A stretch of 59,197 bases of DNA from Phenylobacterium sp. (GCF_030697925.1 NZ_JAUYOJ010000211.1:1-59197); one strand, 5' to 3'. Shown: positions 33,796-42,773, counted from the first letter of the stretch. Notes: generated by a model not told the origin, from the letters alone. Numbers and translations are program-made.

Positions 33796-34390
33796 TCAGG
33801 CTGGGTGGGGCCGGGTCTTCCGGCGTAGCGCCACACCCGCGAGCCCGAAGCCCGCGATCATCAGAGCCCAGGTCCCGGGTTCGGGAACATAGCTGAGCTG
33901 CCCGCGGATCTCTCCGCCTGGGAAGGTCGTGCTGTGAACGTTGAAATAGGCTTGGCCCGCCTGAAGGCCCCCGAAAAGGGCGGCGAACGCGCCTGAGACC
34001 GTTCCACCGTTGGCGGCGATGAACCCGGCGTTGTAGCTGCCGGCGCGTCATATCGAAAGTGTGGTCATAGGTCCCGCTGGTGACGCCGCTCGGGAACCCT
34101 GTGAAGGTCGGGGTCGTGGTCGCCACGCCGATGTTGGTCCCGACCGGCGCGCAGCAATGGATATGCGCAGCAGTGGTCGTGCCCAGCAGCCCGGAGAAAT
34201 TGGCTTCGACCCGCATGGTGTCGAACAGGTCGTCGATCGTCACGCGCGCGAAGCCCGTACCGGGGGTCACCGCCACGGGAACCTCGTTGGATCCGGATAG
34301 GACGGTCTCAAACACATAGGTGGTCGCTTCCGCCCGGCCGGCGAAGAGCAGCGCGGCGGCGGCCGTCGCCATAAGCAAGCTACGAGACAT
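33796..34390 (-). pseudogene. Frameshifted CHRD-domain PEPxxWA-CTERM exported protein
   Basis: From the ATG at 34388-34390 the frame gives a signal peptide (MSRSLLMATAAAALLFAGRA) and a CHRD domain (FETVLSGSNEVPVAVTPGTG; HIHCCAPVGTNIG; TSGTYDHTFDM). Near 34041-34048 the frame is lost; the remaining domain (AGSYNAGFIAANGG) and a C-terminal sorting tail (VPEPGTWALMIAGFGLAGVA then RRK) continue in another frame to the TGA at 33796-33798. The span is 595 nt, one base more than a multiple of three, consistent with a single-base insertion. It may be a real mutation or a sequencing error. CHRD proteins are exported and often cell-surface anchored. Confidence 0.8.
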
Positions 34391-34536
34391 CCTAGCCTCC
34401 GGCTCTGTTGAATGGGAACGTGTCACAATAGATTAGGAAGTGTTGAAGCCATCGTTCGGCTGGCGACGAAACAAGCTCTGCTGTTACGACATCGAATACG
34501 AATTCAGGCGGGTCGCATACTTGCAGAAATGCAGTA

Positions 34537-34548
34537 TTCGTTAACGAA
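34537..34548. promoter_or_regulatory. 12-bp palindrome upstream of class II aldolase
   Basis: TTCGTTAACGAA is a perfect inverted repeat about 100 bp before the aldolase start, in a locally AT-rich 260-bp gap. It is a possible operator; no regulator gene is adjacent. Confidence 0.3.
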
Positions 34549-34650
34549 CTTTTCCGTGAAGCGATTTCGAACAGGCGTTTGAGGTTGCGCCTTGACGCTA
34601 CGACCCCGCGGCGCGACTCTGCCGCCCAAGGTTCAGACAGGGAGGCCGCC

Positions 34651-35421
34651 ATGGCCGATGGTTCGCTCGCGGGCGTGAGTTCGCTTAAGGGCAAGGTCAG
34701 CGCTGAGGAATGGCAGGCCCGGGTGGATCTCGCCGCCCTTTACCGGCTGGTCGCCCTGCACGGCTGGGACGATGCGATCTACACCCACATCTCCGCCCGC
34801 ATCCCGGGACCCGAGCATCACTTCCTGATCAATCCCTATGGCATGTACTTCGGGGAGATCACCGCCTCGTCGCTGGTGAAGATCGACCTGGATGGGAACG
34901 TCCTCCAGGAGACCCCGTACTTCATCAACCCGGCGGGCTTCACCATCCACTCGGCCATCCACGCCGCGCGGGAAGACGCCCATTTCGTCATGCACCTGCA
35001 CACCGACCAGGGCGTGGCGGTCTCGGCCCAGTCCGAGGGCCTGCTGCCGCTGGCCCAGCACGCGCTGATCGTGCGGACCATGCTGGCCTATCACGACTAT
35101 GAGGGCATCGCGCTGAACCTCGACGAACGCGAGCGCCTGGTGGCCGACATCGGCGACAAACACGTCATGCTGCTGCGCAATCACGGAACCCTGGCTGTGG
35201 GCGCCAGCGCCGCCGACTGCTGGATCCGCATGTTCTATCTGGAGCGCGCCTGCAAGCAGCAAGTCATGGCCCTGTCGGCCGGCCGCGAGAACGTGCTGTT
35301 CGCCCCCCAGCACGCCCAGGACGAGGTCAAGATGCAGCTGTCGCGCGGTCTGGGCGGCAGCCTCGCCTGGCCCGGCGCCCTGCGCCAGCTCGATCGGGCG
35401 CTCCCGGGCTACGACGCCTGA
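34651..35421 (+). CDS. Class II aldolase/adducin family protein
   Basis: 256 residues from the ATG at 34651 with GGAGG at 34641-34645; the longer frame from 34579 lacks a Shine-Dalgarno. Zinc-binding histidines are recognisable in AHFVMHLHTDQG and in MLLRNHGTLAVG. The family includes fuculose- and rhamnulose-phosphate aldolases and ribulose-phosphate epimerases, but this adducin-like long form is usually of unknown substrate in alphaproteobacteria. It is monocistronic, ending in a strong terminator at 35446-35477. Confidence 0.88.
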   Translation: MADGSLAGVSSLKGKVSAEEWQARVDLAALYRLVALHGWDDAIYTHISARIPGPEHHFLINPYGMYFGEITASSLVKIDLDGNVLQETPYFINPAGFTIHSAIHAAREDAHFVMHLHTDQGVAVSAQSEGLLPLAQHALIVRTMLAYHDYEGIALNLDERERLVADIGDKHVMLLRNHGTLAVGASAADCWIRMFYLERACKQQVMALSAGRENVLFAPQHAQDEVKMQLSRGLGGSLAWPGALRQLDRALPGYDA

Positions 35422-35445
35422 GTCGAACGACAGTCATTCCACAGA

Positions 35446-35477
35446 ATGGGCGCCCTGGCCGGGCGCCCATTTTCTTT
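35446..35477 (+). terminator. Rho-independent terminator after the aldolase gene
   Basis: ATGGGCGCCC (35446-35455) and GGGCGCCCAT (35461-35470) make a perfect 10-bp stem with a TGGCC loop, followed by TTTCTTT. It ends the aldolase transcript 25 bp after the stop codon. Confidence 0.85.
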
Positions 35478-35626
35478 GCGGCTCGGCGCTGACAGTCTTC
35501 ATATCTCACGGATTGAGGGGCAAGTACGCGGCGCGCGCGGCTCTATTTCAAAGCCGACACGCGGAGCCATCGTTCTGTCACTGGACGGCGCCTATCTGGA
35601 CGCCATAGGACGGGCGGGACTAGTCG

Positions 35627-36865
35627 GTGTTCCTGTCTGTATTCAATCGCTCCCGGAGTTTCAGTCGCTTGCTCAGACGCCACTTCTTCCTCGTTGGCGC
35701 CATCCTGGTCCTCGTCCTCATGGTCGTGGCCGGCGGCTGGAAGCTGACCCTCGGCAAGAAGGAGGGACCGGGGGGCGCGCCCGGCGCGGCCATGGCGGCG
35801 CCGAAGGGCGGCGGTCAAGCTGCCGGCAAGGGCGGCGGAGGCCGTGGCGGCGGCGGCATGGGCGGTCCTGCGCCGGTCAGCGTGACTGCGGTCCAGTCCA
35901 GGGTGTTCATCGATTCCATCGACGTGATTGGGGTGGCCAAGGGCCGCCAGTCCGTGACCCTGACCGCGGCGGCGACTCAGTTGGTCGATCGCGTGCGTTT
36001 CAGCGACGGCCAAGCGGTCGCCAAGGGCGCGGTGCTGGTCGAGCTGAAGGACACCGAGCAGAACGCGGGTTTGGCCCAGGCCCAGGCGCGCCTGGTCCAG
36101 GCGCAGCGCGACTTCGACCGCTGGAAGGCCCTGGCGGCCCAGGGCTATGCCTCCAAGACCGCGCTCGACCAGCGCGAAGCGACCTATCTCGCCGCCCGCG
36201 CCGACGTGCAGGCGGCCCAGGCCCGCCAGGCCGACCGCACCATCCGCGCGCCGTTCGCCGGGGTGGTCGGCCTGTCCGACATCGCGCCCGGGGCCTTGAT
36301 CAATCCGGGGTCGGCCATCGTCACCTTGGACGACATCAGCACCGTTCGGGTCGACTTCGAGATACCGGATCGCTACCTGGCCTCGCTCCGTGAGGGCCAG
36401 CCGATCCACGCCAAGGCCGACGCCTATCCGGGCGAGACGATCCAGGGGCGGATCGCCAAGCTGGACACCCGCATCGACGAGCGCACGCGCGCGATCACCG
36501 CCCGGGCTGAGTTCCCCAATCCAGGTCGCAAGCTGAAGCCCGGCATGATGATGCGGGTGGCCATCGCCCGCGGCCAGCGCCAGGGCCTGGCCATTCCAGA
36601 GGCCGCCCTTTCGGTCCAGGGCGACAGCGCCTTCGTCTATGTCCTCAACGGCCAGGGCGAGCGCCTGACGGCCGAGCAACGGCCGGTCCGCACCGGCGCG
36701 CGGCAGGGCGGCTTCGTGGAGATCCTCGACGGCGTTCAGGCCGGTGATCGCCTGGTGGCCGACGGGCTGAACAAGCTGCAGCCCGGCCAGCCGGTTCGCC
36801 CGGTGCTGGCCGCGGCGGGCGGCCAGGCGAGAGCACGCCCGCCGGGCGCGCGGCCCGCCCCATGA
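35627..36865 (+). CDS. RND efflux periplasmic adaptor (membrane fusion protein)
   Basis: 412 residues from a GTG. One N-terminal membrane anchor (about 18-38, HFFLVGAILVLVLMVVAGGW), a Gly/Ala/Lys-rich linker (about 48-83), a lipoyl/barrel-sandwich region (VDRVRFSDGQAVAKGAVLVE), a coiled-coil hairpin (AQARLVQAQRDFDRWKALAA, QGYASKTALDQ), a second lipoyl half (TIRAPFAGVVGLSDIAPGAL) and beta-barrel. It bridges the RND pump to an outer-membrane channel; no TolC-type gene is adjacent. The stop overlaps the pump start (ATGA at 36862-36865). Cargo unknown. Confidence 0.92.
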   Translation: MFLSVFNRSRSFSRLLRRHFFLVGAILVLVLMVVAGGWKLTLGKKEGPGGAPGAAMAAPKGGGQAAGKGGGGRGGGGMGGPAPVSVTAVQSRVFIDSIDVIGVAKGRQSVTLTAAATQLVDRVRFSDGQAVAKGAVLVELKDTEQNAGLAQAQARLVQAQRDFDRWKALAAQGYASKTALDQREATYLAARADVQAAQARQADRTIRAPFAGVVGLSDIAPGALINPGSAIVTLDDISTVRVDFEIPDRYLASLREGQPIHAKADAYPGETIQGRIAKLDTRIDERTRAITARAEFPNPGRKLKPGMMMRVAIARGQRQGLAIPEAALSVQGDSAFVYVLNGQGERLTAEQRPVRTGARQGGFVEILDGVQAGDRLVADGLNKLQPGQPVRPVLAAAGGQARARPPGARPAP

Positions 36866-39800
36866 TGCTGTCGGACATTTCCGTCCGTCGGCCGGTGTTC
36901 GCGGCGGTGGCCGCGATCATCCTCTGCGTGATCGGCCTGGCTTCGTTCGCCTCGCTCACCGTGCGCGAGCTGCCCAGCGTCGATCCGCCGGTGGTCTCGA
37001 TCTCGACCACCTATCGCGGCGCCTCGGCCGAGGTCGTCGAGGAGCGGATCACCGAGGTGATCGAGCGCCAGGTGTCCGGCATCCAGGGGATCGACCGCGT
37101 CAACTCGTCGTCGCGGGACGGCCAGTCGCGGATCAACATCTCCTTCCGGTTGGACCGCGACCTGGACGACGCGGCCAACGACGTGCGCGACGCCGTGAGC
37201 CGGGTCTCGGCCAACCTTCCCCTGCAGGCTGACCCGCCGCAAATCGCCAAGGCCGACGCCGACGCCCAGCCAATTCTGTTCCTGTCGTTCAGTTCGACGA
37301 CCCTGAACCGACTGCAGCTTTCAGACTATGCCAATCGCTATCTGGTGGAGCGGTTCTCCACGGTCTCGGGCGTCGCCAATGTCGGGGTAGGGGGCAGCCA
37401 GCTCTATTCGATGCGCATCTGGCTCGACGCCGACGCCATGGCGGCGCGAGGCATCACCGTCGACGACGTCGAGACCGCGCTCAACGCCCAGAATTTGGAG
37501 CTGCCGGCCGGCTCCCTGGAAGCGCCCTCCAAGGACTTCACCATCCGCGTGGCCCGCGGCTACACCACCCCGCAAGAGTTCGCCGATCTGCCGGTGACCT
37601 CGTCCACCGCCCGCGCCACGGCCGCCGCGGCGGCCGGCGCCACGGCCAACGCCGCGGTCACGCCGGCGCCCGGCGCGGAATACATCACCCGGCTGGGCGA
37701 CATCGCGCGGGTTGAGGAGGGGCCGGACGAGCGCAGGCGCATGTTCCGCTCGAACGGCCGCGAGCAGGTGGGCATAGCCATTCGGCGCCAGTCCCAGGCC
37801 AACGACCTGGAAATCTCCGAAGGCGTCCGCGCCGAACTGCCCGAGATCAACAAGTCGCTGCCGAAGGGCACCAAGCTGGAAGTGGCGGTGGACTTCACCG
37901 TCTTCACCAAACACGCCATCGAGGAAGTCTGGATCACCATGGGCATCTCGCTCGTCCTGGTGGCCCTGGTGAACTTCATCTTCCTCGGCACCTGGCGCGC
38001 GGCCCTGATCCCGTCCGTAGTCGCCCCGATCTGCATCCTCTCGACATTCATCGTCCTGGCGCCGCTGGGCTTCTCGCTGAACTTGCTGACCCTGCTCGCC
38101 TTGGTGCTCGCCATCGGCCTCGTCGTCGACGACGCCATCGTGGTGGTCGAGAACATCCAGCGGCGAATCGACGAGGGCGAGCCGCCGATCGTCGCGGCCC
38201 AGCGCGGCGCACGCCAGGTGTTCTTCGCCGTGGTGGCCACGACGATCGTGCTGATCTCGGTCTTCGCGCCGCTGATGTTCCTGCCCGGCTACATCGGCAA
38301 GCTGTTCGTGGAGTTGGCGGTGGCCATCGCCGCGGCCGTGGCCTTTTCGGCCCTGCTAGCGCTCAGCCTATCACCGATGTTGGCCTCCAAACTGCTGCGC
38401 CCAGCCCGCGGCCAGGGCTTCATCGCCCGGCGGGTAGACGCGGCGATGCACCAGCTTCGAAACTCCTACCATGCCTCCCTGGATTGGCTGCTGGGTCGCC
38501 GGATCGCGTCGATCGCCACGGGTGGCCTCGTGGTCGTGCTGGCGCTGGCCGCCTTCGCGCTCTTCACGGTCCTCCCCCGGGAGCTGGTCCCCGACGAAGA
38601 TCGTGGGCGCGTCGAGATGAACATCAGCGGCCCGGAAGGCGCGGGCTATGACTACGTCGATGTCGCGACAAAAACGGTCGAAGCCCGACTACTCGAGCTG
38701 CTGAAGGAGGGCGTCATCGAACGCTACATCCTGTCGGCCCCCCGTTTCGGCGCGAACTCCTTCAACACAGCCGGCGGCAATGCGGCTCTGCCCGACAACT
38801 CTGAGATCACCTCCAACGAGCTGGCCGCCCAACTGAACCGGGAGTTCTCCTCGATCACCTCGGTGAGGGCCATCGCATCGGTGCGCGGCGGACTGCAACG
38901 GGGTGGCCCCGGCGGCGGCGGCGGCGGCGTCGACCTCATCGTGGTCGGCAACGAGTACGCCGACATCGAACGCTGGATCCAGCCGATCCTGGCGGCGGCG
39001 CAGGCCAATCCAGGTCTCGCCCGCCCCCGCCTGGACTACGAACCGACCAGCCCGCGGGTGCTGGTGGAGATCGACCGGGAGAAGGCGGCCAGTCTCGGGG
39101 TCTCGGCCCAGGCGGTCGGTCGGGCGCTAGAGACCATGTTCGGCTCGCGCCGGGTCACCACCTACATCAAGAACGGCCAGGAATACGACGTCATCCTGCA
39201 GACAGACCGGGCGCGGCGCCAGACGGAGTCCGACCTGGAGAGCCTCTATGTCCGCACCGCCAGCGGCGCCCAGGTTCCGCTGGCCTCGGTGGTGACCACC
39301 AAGGTGCGCGGCGACACTCCCGACCGCGCTCGAGTCGATCGCCTGCGGGCGATCTCGCTCTCGGCCCAGCTCAACCCCGGCTATCCGGTGGGCGAGGCCG
39401 TGAAGTTCTTCGAGGCCGAGGTCTCCAAGCAACCGCCCGGGTTCCAGATCAAGTGGGGCGGGGCTGCTCGCGACTTCCTCGAGGCCGGCGGCGCCGTCGG
39501 CCTTGCCTTCGGCATGGCCCTGATCCTGGTCTTCCTGGTGCTGGCCGCCCAGTTCGAGAGCTGGATCCACCCGGCGGTCATCATGCTCACGGTGCCGGTG
39601 GCGGCGCTGGGCGGGCTGTTCGGCCTGCTGATCGCCGGCTCGACCATCAACACCTACAGCCAGATCGGACTGATCATCCTGGTGGGGATCGCCGCCAAGA
39701 ACGGCATCCTGATCGTGGAGTTCGCCAACCAGCTCCGCGACGACGGCCTGACCATTCGTGAGGCGGTGATCGAGAGCGCTTCCCTGCGTCTGCGCCCGAT

Positions 39801-40056
39801 CATCATGACTTCGATCTCGGCGGCGGCGGGTTCGATACCGCTGATCGTCTGGGGCGGGGCGGGCGGCGAGAGCCGCAAGACCATCGGCGTGGTGATCTTC
39901 TTCGGGGCCATCTTCGCGACCCTGCTGACCCTGTTCATCGTGCCGGTGTTCTACAACATGCTGGCCCGGTTCACGAAGTCGCCCCAGGCCACCGCCCGGC
40001 GAATCGAGGCCTTCGAGGACGCCGAGCAGACCCGCGCAGCCAACGCCGCGGAATAA
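36862..40056 (+). CDS. RND-family efflux transporter (HAE1/AcrB-like)
   Basis: 1064 residues, twelve membrane segments in two halves. The N-terminus MMLSDISVRRPVFAAVAAII and proton-relay Asp pair in GLVVDDAIVVVENIQ match hydrophobe/amphiphile efflux pumps; the second half has GIAAKNGILIVEFANQLRDD. Two low-complexity inserts stand out in the porter domains: an Ala/Thr-rich one (about 247-272) and a Gly-rich one (about 678-692, RGGPGGGGGG). It forms a trimer with the adaptor encoded just upstream. Substrates cannot be predicted. It is convergent with cytochrome c, 7 bp away. Confidence 0.94.
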   Translation: MMLSDISVRRPVFAAVAAIILCVIGLASFASLTVRELPSVDPPVVSISTTYRGASAEVVEERITEVIERQVSGIQGIDRVNSSSRDGQSRINISFRLDRDLDDAANDVRDAVSRVSANLPLQADPPQIAKADADAQPILFLSFSSTTLNRLQLSDYANRYLVERFSTVSGVANVGVGGSQLYSMRIWLDADAMAARGITVDDVETALNAQNLELPAGSLEAPSKDFTIRVARGYTTPQEFADLPVTSSTARATAAAAAGATANAAVTPAPGAEYITRLGDIARVEEGPDERRRMFRSNGREQVGIAIRRQSQANDLEISEGVRAELPEINKSLPKGTKLEVAVDFTVFTKHAIEEVWITMGISLVLVALVNFIFLGTWRAALIPSVVAPICILSTFIVLAPLGFSLNLLTLLALVLAIGLVVDDAIVVVENIQRRIDEGEPPIVAAQRGARQVFFAVVATTIVLISVFAPLMFLPGYIGKLFVELAVAIAAAVAFSALLALSLSPMLASKLLRPARGQGFIARRVDAAMHQLRNSYHASLDWLLGRRIASIATGGLVVVLALAAFALFTVLPRELVPDEDRGRVEMNISGPEGAGYDYVDVATKTVEARLLELLKEGVIERYILSAPRFGANSFNTAGGNAALPDNSEITSNELAAQLNREFSSITSVRAIASVRGGLQRGGPGGGGGGVDLIVVGNEYADIERWIQPILAAAQANPGLARPRLDYEPTSPRVLVEIDREKAASLGVSAQAVGRALETMFGSRRVTTYIKNGQEYDVILQTDRARRQTESDLESLYVRTASGAQVPLASVVTTKVRGDTPDRARVDRLRAISLSAQLNPGYPVGEAVKFFEAEVSKQPPGFQIKWGGAARDFLEAGGAVGLAFGMALILVFLVLAAQFESWIHPAVIMLTVPVAALGGLFGLLIAGSTINTYSQIGLIILVGIAAKNGILIVEFANQLRDDGLTIREAVIESASLRLRPIIMTSISAAAGSIPLIVWGGAGGESRKTIGVVIFFGAIFATLLTLFIVPVFYNMLARFTKSPQATARRIEAFEDAEQTRAANAAE

Positions 40057-40063
40057 GCCCCCC

Positions 40064-40537
40064 CTACGGCGCCTTGTAGCCGGACTCGACCTTCACATAG
40101 GCGATCAGGTCGACGCGATCCCTGGCCTCCTTGAGGCCGGCGAAGCTCATCTTGGTGCCCGGCAGGAAGGTACGGGGCTCGGCCAGCCACTTGTCCAGGT
40201 GCTCGGCGTCCCAGACGAAGCCCGCGTTCTTGACGGCGTCGGAGTACTTGTAGTCCGCCACCGCGCCGGCCTTGCGGCCGAACACCCCGTGCAGGTTGGG
40301 GCCGGTCATGTTGGCCCCGCCGGGCACGATGGTGTGGCACGACTTGCACAGGCCGAACTTGCTCTTACCGTTCGCCAGGTCGGCGGTGTTGTACGGGGCG
40401 GGCAGGGAGGCCAGGACGGCCGCCTTCTGTTCGGCCGTCAGCTCCTGCGGCGCCGCGGCGGGCGGCGCCTCGGTCTTCTGGCCGCAGCCGGCCAGCAGGG
40501 CGCAGGCCCCTATCAACATCGTCGCCGCGCGCATCAT
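40064..40537 (-). CDS. Lipoprotein class I cytochrome c
   Basis: 157 residues. A lipobox LLAGC (lipid on Cys18) anchors the protein, then an Ala/Pro linker. The haem-binding motif is CKSCH (Cys64, Cys67, His68), and the Met ligand is likely in PGTKMSFAGL. The class is c2/c552-like, common in alphaproteobacterial respiratory chains, for example as an electron donor to oxidases. No oxidase genes are near. The start ATG is at 40535-40537. Confidence 0.9.
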   Translation of the reverse strand: MMRAATMLIGACALLAGCGQKTEAPPAAAPQELTAEQKAAVLASLPAPYNTADLANGKSKFGLCKSCHTIVPGGANMTGPNLHGVFGRKAGAVADYKYSDAVKNAGFVWDAEHLDKWLAEPRTFLPGTKMSFAGLKEARDRVDLIAYVKVESGYKAP

Positions 40538-40574
40538 GAGCCAAACCTCTGCAATGAATTCGATGGGAAGCTAG

Positions 40575-41060
40575 TCAACGATCGCGGCGTTGCAAGGCGC
40601 GCTTGCGCCGTTCCTTCTGGATGATCTCGTCCAGCGCCTGCAGGAACCGCGAACGGTCGTTGCGGTCGAAGGGCTTCGGGCCGCCCAGGATGTCGCCGGT
40701 GGAGCGAAGTTGCTCCATCAGGGCCCGTTGTGCGATGGCCGCGCCGATGGAGTTCTCGGTGAACGGCTTGCCATTTGGCGCCACGGCATGGCCGCCGGCG
40801 TTCAGCACCCGCTCGGCCAGGGGAATGTCGTTGGTCACCGCCACGTCGCCCGGCGCCACATGCTGGGCGATCCAGTCGTCGGCCACGTCGGGTCCGGCGT
40901 CCACGATCACCCGGGCGATCATCGGCGACTGCGGGATCATCATGAAGGCGTTGGAGACCACCCAGGTCTTCAGCCCGTAGCGGGCGGCGACCTTGTAGAC
41001 CTCGTCCTTCACCGGACAGGCGTCGGCGTCGATGAAGACCTCGATGGGTTTGTCGGACAC
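40575..41060 (-). CDS. YaiI/YqxD family protein (DUF188)
   Basis: 161 residues. The N-terminal FIDADACPVKDEVYKVAARY is diagnostic, followed by TNDIPLAERVLNAGGHAVAP and the C-terminal GGPKPFDRNDRSRFLQALDE. The fold is PIN/NYN-nuclease-like with conserved Asp residues, but no activity is established. It lies between cytochrome c and a PEP-CTERM gene on the minus strand, 37 bp and 133 bp away, so probably has its own promoter. Confidence 0.9.
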   Translation of the reverse strand: MSDKPIEVFIDADACPVKDEVYKVAARYGLKTWVVSNAFMMIPQSPMIARVIVDAGPDVADDWIAQHVAPGDVAVTNDIPLAERVLNAGGHAVAPNGKPFTENSIGAAIAQRALMEQLRSTGDILGGPKPFDRNDRSRFLQALDEIIQKERRKRALQRRDR

Positions 41061-41116
41061 GCAAGCTCCGTTGGCGGGCGGAGCCCTTCATGCCCACGAC
41101 GGCGGCGGGCCTCAAC

Positions 41117-41149
41117 GAAAAACGCCGCCGGCGTGGGGACCGGCGGCGC
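41117..41149 (-). terminator. Rho-independent terminator of the PEP-CTERM gene
   Basis: On the minus strand CGCCGCCGG and CCGGCGGCG (41123-41131 and 41140-41148) form a 9-bp stem with an 8-nt loop, followed by TTTTT (41118-41122). It lies 45 bp after the stop of the gene at 41194. Confidence 0.8.
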
Positions 41150-41193
41150 ATCCGACGCTTACGCTTACTGTTACGCTACTGGCACTGAGACTT

Positions 41194-41868
41194 TTAGGCG
41201 AAGACGGCGGCCTGACGGCGACGGCTGCTGCGGACCATGCCGCCGACGCTGCCGAAGCCGATGATCATCATCGCCCAGGTCGCCGGTTCCGGAACCGCCG
41301 AGCCGATATTGCTGACTTCGAACGAGTTGCTGTTCGAGGCCAGGTCGAAGCCGGTGATGGCGGTGTCGGACCAGAAGGTGAAGCGGCCGTTGGTGTTCGC
41401 CGCCGTCTGGTTGCCGTTCGCCGCGCCCGACACCAGGCCGAGATCGGTGCCGGTGAAGGTCTGCGTACCGCCACCCTTCAGGTGGAAGGTGATGGAGTTG
41501 TAGTCGTCCAGCGACCCGACGTAGAAGCTCAGACGCGACACGTAGGGCGCGGTGAACTGGGCCATTTCGCCGGCGCGCACGCTCAGATAGCGGCTGGGGT
41601 CGTCGTCGGCGGGATCCAGAGGACCGAACGCAGGGGCGGCGCCTTGGCCGGTGGTGCCGGTCCGGAGCGAGTAGGTGCCGCCGATGGTGAAGCCGGGAGC
41701 CAGGACGAGAGGGTTGTTGAAGTTCGTAACCAGCGTCTCGCCGGGATTGAGGGCCGACTGATAGCTGCCAAAGGGCTTGATGACGATCGCGGCGTTCGCC
41801 GCGGTCGCGGCCAGGGTCGTCACCGCCGCGAGGGCGGATACGGCCAGGGCCTTTCCGAAGTAGTTCAT
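41194..41868 (-). CDS. PEPxxWA-CTERM exported protein
   Basis: 224 residues from the ATG at 41866-41868 (GGAG seven bases upstream). Signal peptide 1 to about 27 (ending ATAANAA), a beta-rich middle domain, and a C-terminal sorting signal VPEPATWAMMIIGFGSVGGM followed by an Arg-rich end. The PEPxxWA variant is the alphaproteobacterial form of PEP-CTERM, processed by an exosortase and usually linked to exopolysaccharide or surface structures. No exosortase gene is in the window. The middle domain is not recognised. It has its own terminator. Confidence 0.85.
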   Translation of the reverse strand: MNYFGKALAVSALAAVTTLAATAANAAIVIKPFGSYQSALNPGETLVTNFNNPLVLAPGFTIGGTYSLRTGTTGQGAAPAFGPLDPADDDPSRYLSVRAGEMAQFTAPYVSRLSFYVGSLDDYNSITFHLKGGGTQTFTGTDLGLVSGAANGNQTAANTNGRFTFWSDTAITGFDLASNSNSFEVSNIGSAVPEPATWAMMIIGFGSVGGMVRSSRRRQAAVFA

Positions 41869-42010
41869 TTGGAGTCTCCAAAAGGGATGTGATCTAGATT
41901 CACGAGCGAGCTTCGCAATGGGCGTGCCAACCCGGGGTTGCGCCGGGTCTTGCAGGGATTCGCGCTCTGGAGATTGGGAGATTTGGCGACAATCGCCGCC
42001 GTCATGCGGC

Positions 42011-42367
42011 TCAGAGACCTTCGAGGGTCTTGAACCAGCATTCCTCGCCAAGACAGTACAGGATCAGGGTCTCGCGATCGGTGGTCGGGCTCAGTTCGAA
42101 GGGGCCATACCAGGCGCGGTCCTGCTCCGGATCGCTGTCCAGGTTGATGGCGTCCTCGCCGGCCTCCAGGAACAGCCGCGCCGCGCCCTCGGGCGAGGTG
42201 AAGATGCAGCGAATCTCGTAACCCTCGGCGACCAGCGCCTCGAGCGCCTCGTCCAGACCGTCGACCAACCGCCGGGACGCGGTGTCGCGCCCGTCTTCGA
42301 CCGGTTCCTCCTGGATCTGTGGCCGTTCCAAATCCCGAATCGCTCCTGAATTCGTCGCCTGCCCCAC
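42011..42367 (-). CDS. Hypothetical acidic protein
   Basis: 118 residues, strongly acidic (EEPVEDG; EAGEDAINLDSDPEQD), no signal or membrane segment. The C-terminal part (TLILYCLGEECWFKTLEGL) with two close cysteines is distinctive, but I do not recognise the family. It stands alone, 140 bp from the PEP-CTERM start. Codon use fits the neighbourhood, and the frame is uninterrupted with a sensible composition, so it is probably real. Confidence 0.6.
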   Translation of the reverse strand: MGQATNSGAIRDLERPQIQEEPVEDGRDTASRRLVDGLDEALEALVAEGYEIRCIFTSPEGAARLFLEAGEDAINLDSDPEQDRAWYGPFELSPTTDRETLILYCLGEECWFKTLEGL

Positions 42368-42507
42368 GTCTAACCTAGCGCCAAGACTTGCAAGGTCGAA
42401 CTGTTGCTGGCCGGGGCGGCGGAACTAAATGTCACAAAACTGGAACGCGGGTGTCGCGATCGGGGGTTAGGGACTTACGATCCGAAATCCCAAGCACTGA
42501 GAGTTCC

Positions 42508-42651
42508 ATGGTCCCCAGGTTATCGCGCCACCACGAAGACATGGCGCTCGTATTCGCCGTCGGCGTGATCGTCGGCGCAATTCTACTGGCGATCGCGATT
42601 CCGCACGACGCCTGGGAGATGGCGTGGCGCTTCCGAGGACCGTCGGCCTAG
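42508..42651 (+). CDS. Putative small single-span membrane protein
   Basis: 47 residues (36 if started at the ATG 42541), with one hydrophobic span (about 14-31, VFAVGVIVGAILLAIAIP). No strong Shine-Dalgarno is visible before either start, so this is only a candidate. Its stop TAG (42649-42651) overlaps the stop of the convergent small exported peptide gene. Not recognised. Confidence 0.35.
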   Translation: MVPRLSRHHEDMALVFAVGVIVGAILLAIAIPHDAWEMAWRFRGPSA

Positions 42652-42773
42652 GGGCGCAGTTCCTGGTGATGCGCGGGCGACGGGCTCGACGCGGATGCGG
42701 CGGCCTTAGCGTTTCCGACGCTGAACAGGAACGCCGCGGCCGCGGCCGCGAGCGGTAGTAGGATCTTGAACAT
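42648..42773 (-). CDS. Small exported peptide (41 aa)
   Basis: An ATG at 42771-42773 is preceded by a strong Shine-Dalgarno, GGAGG (minus strand, 42780-42784), with six bases spacing. The 41-residue product has a classic signal peptide (MFKILLPLAAAAAAFLFSVG, then NAKA) and a short mature part of about 17 residues ending HHQELRP. Stop TAG at 42648-42650. The combination of Shine-Dalgarno and signal peptide makes a real gene likely; function unknown, no relatives recalled. Confidence 0.6.
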   Translation of the reverse strand: MFKILLPLAAAAAAFLFSVGNAKAAASASSPSPAHHQELRP

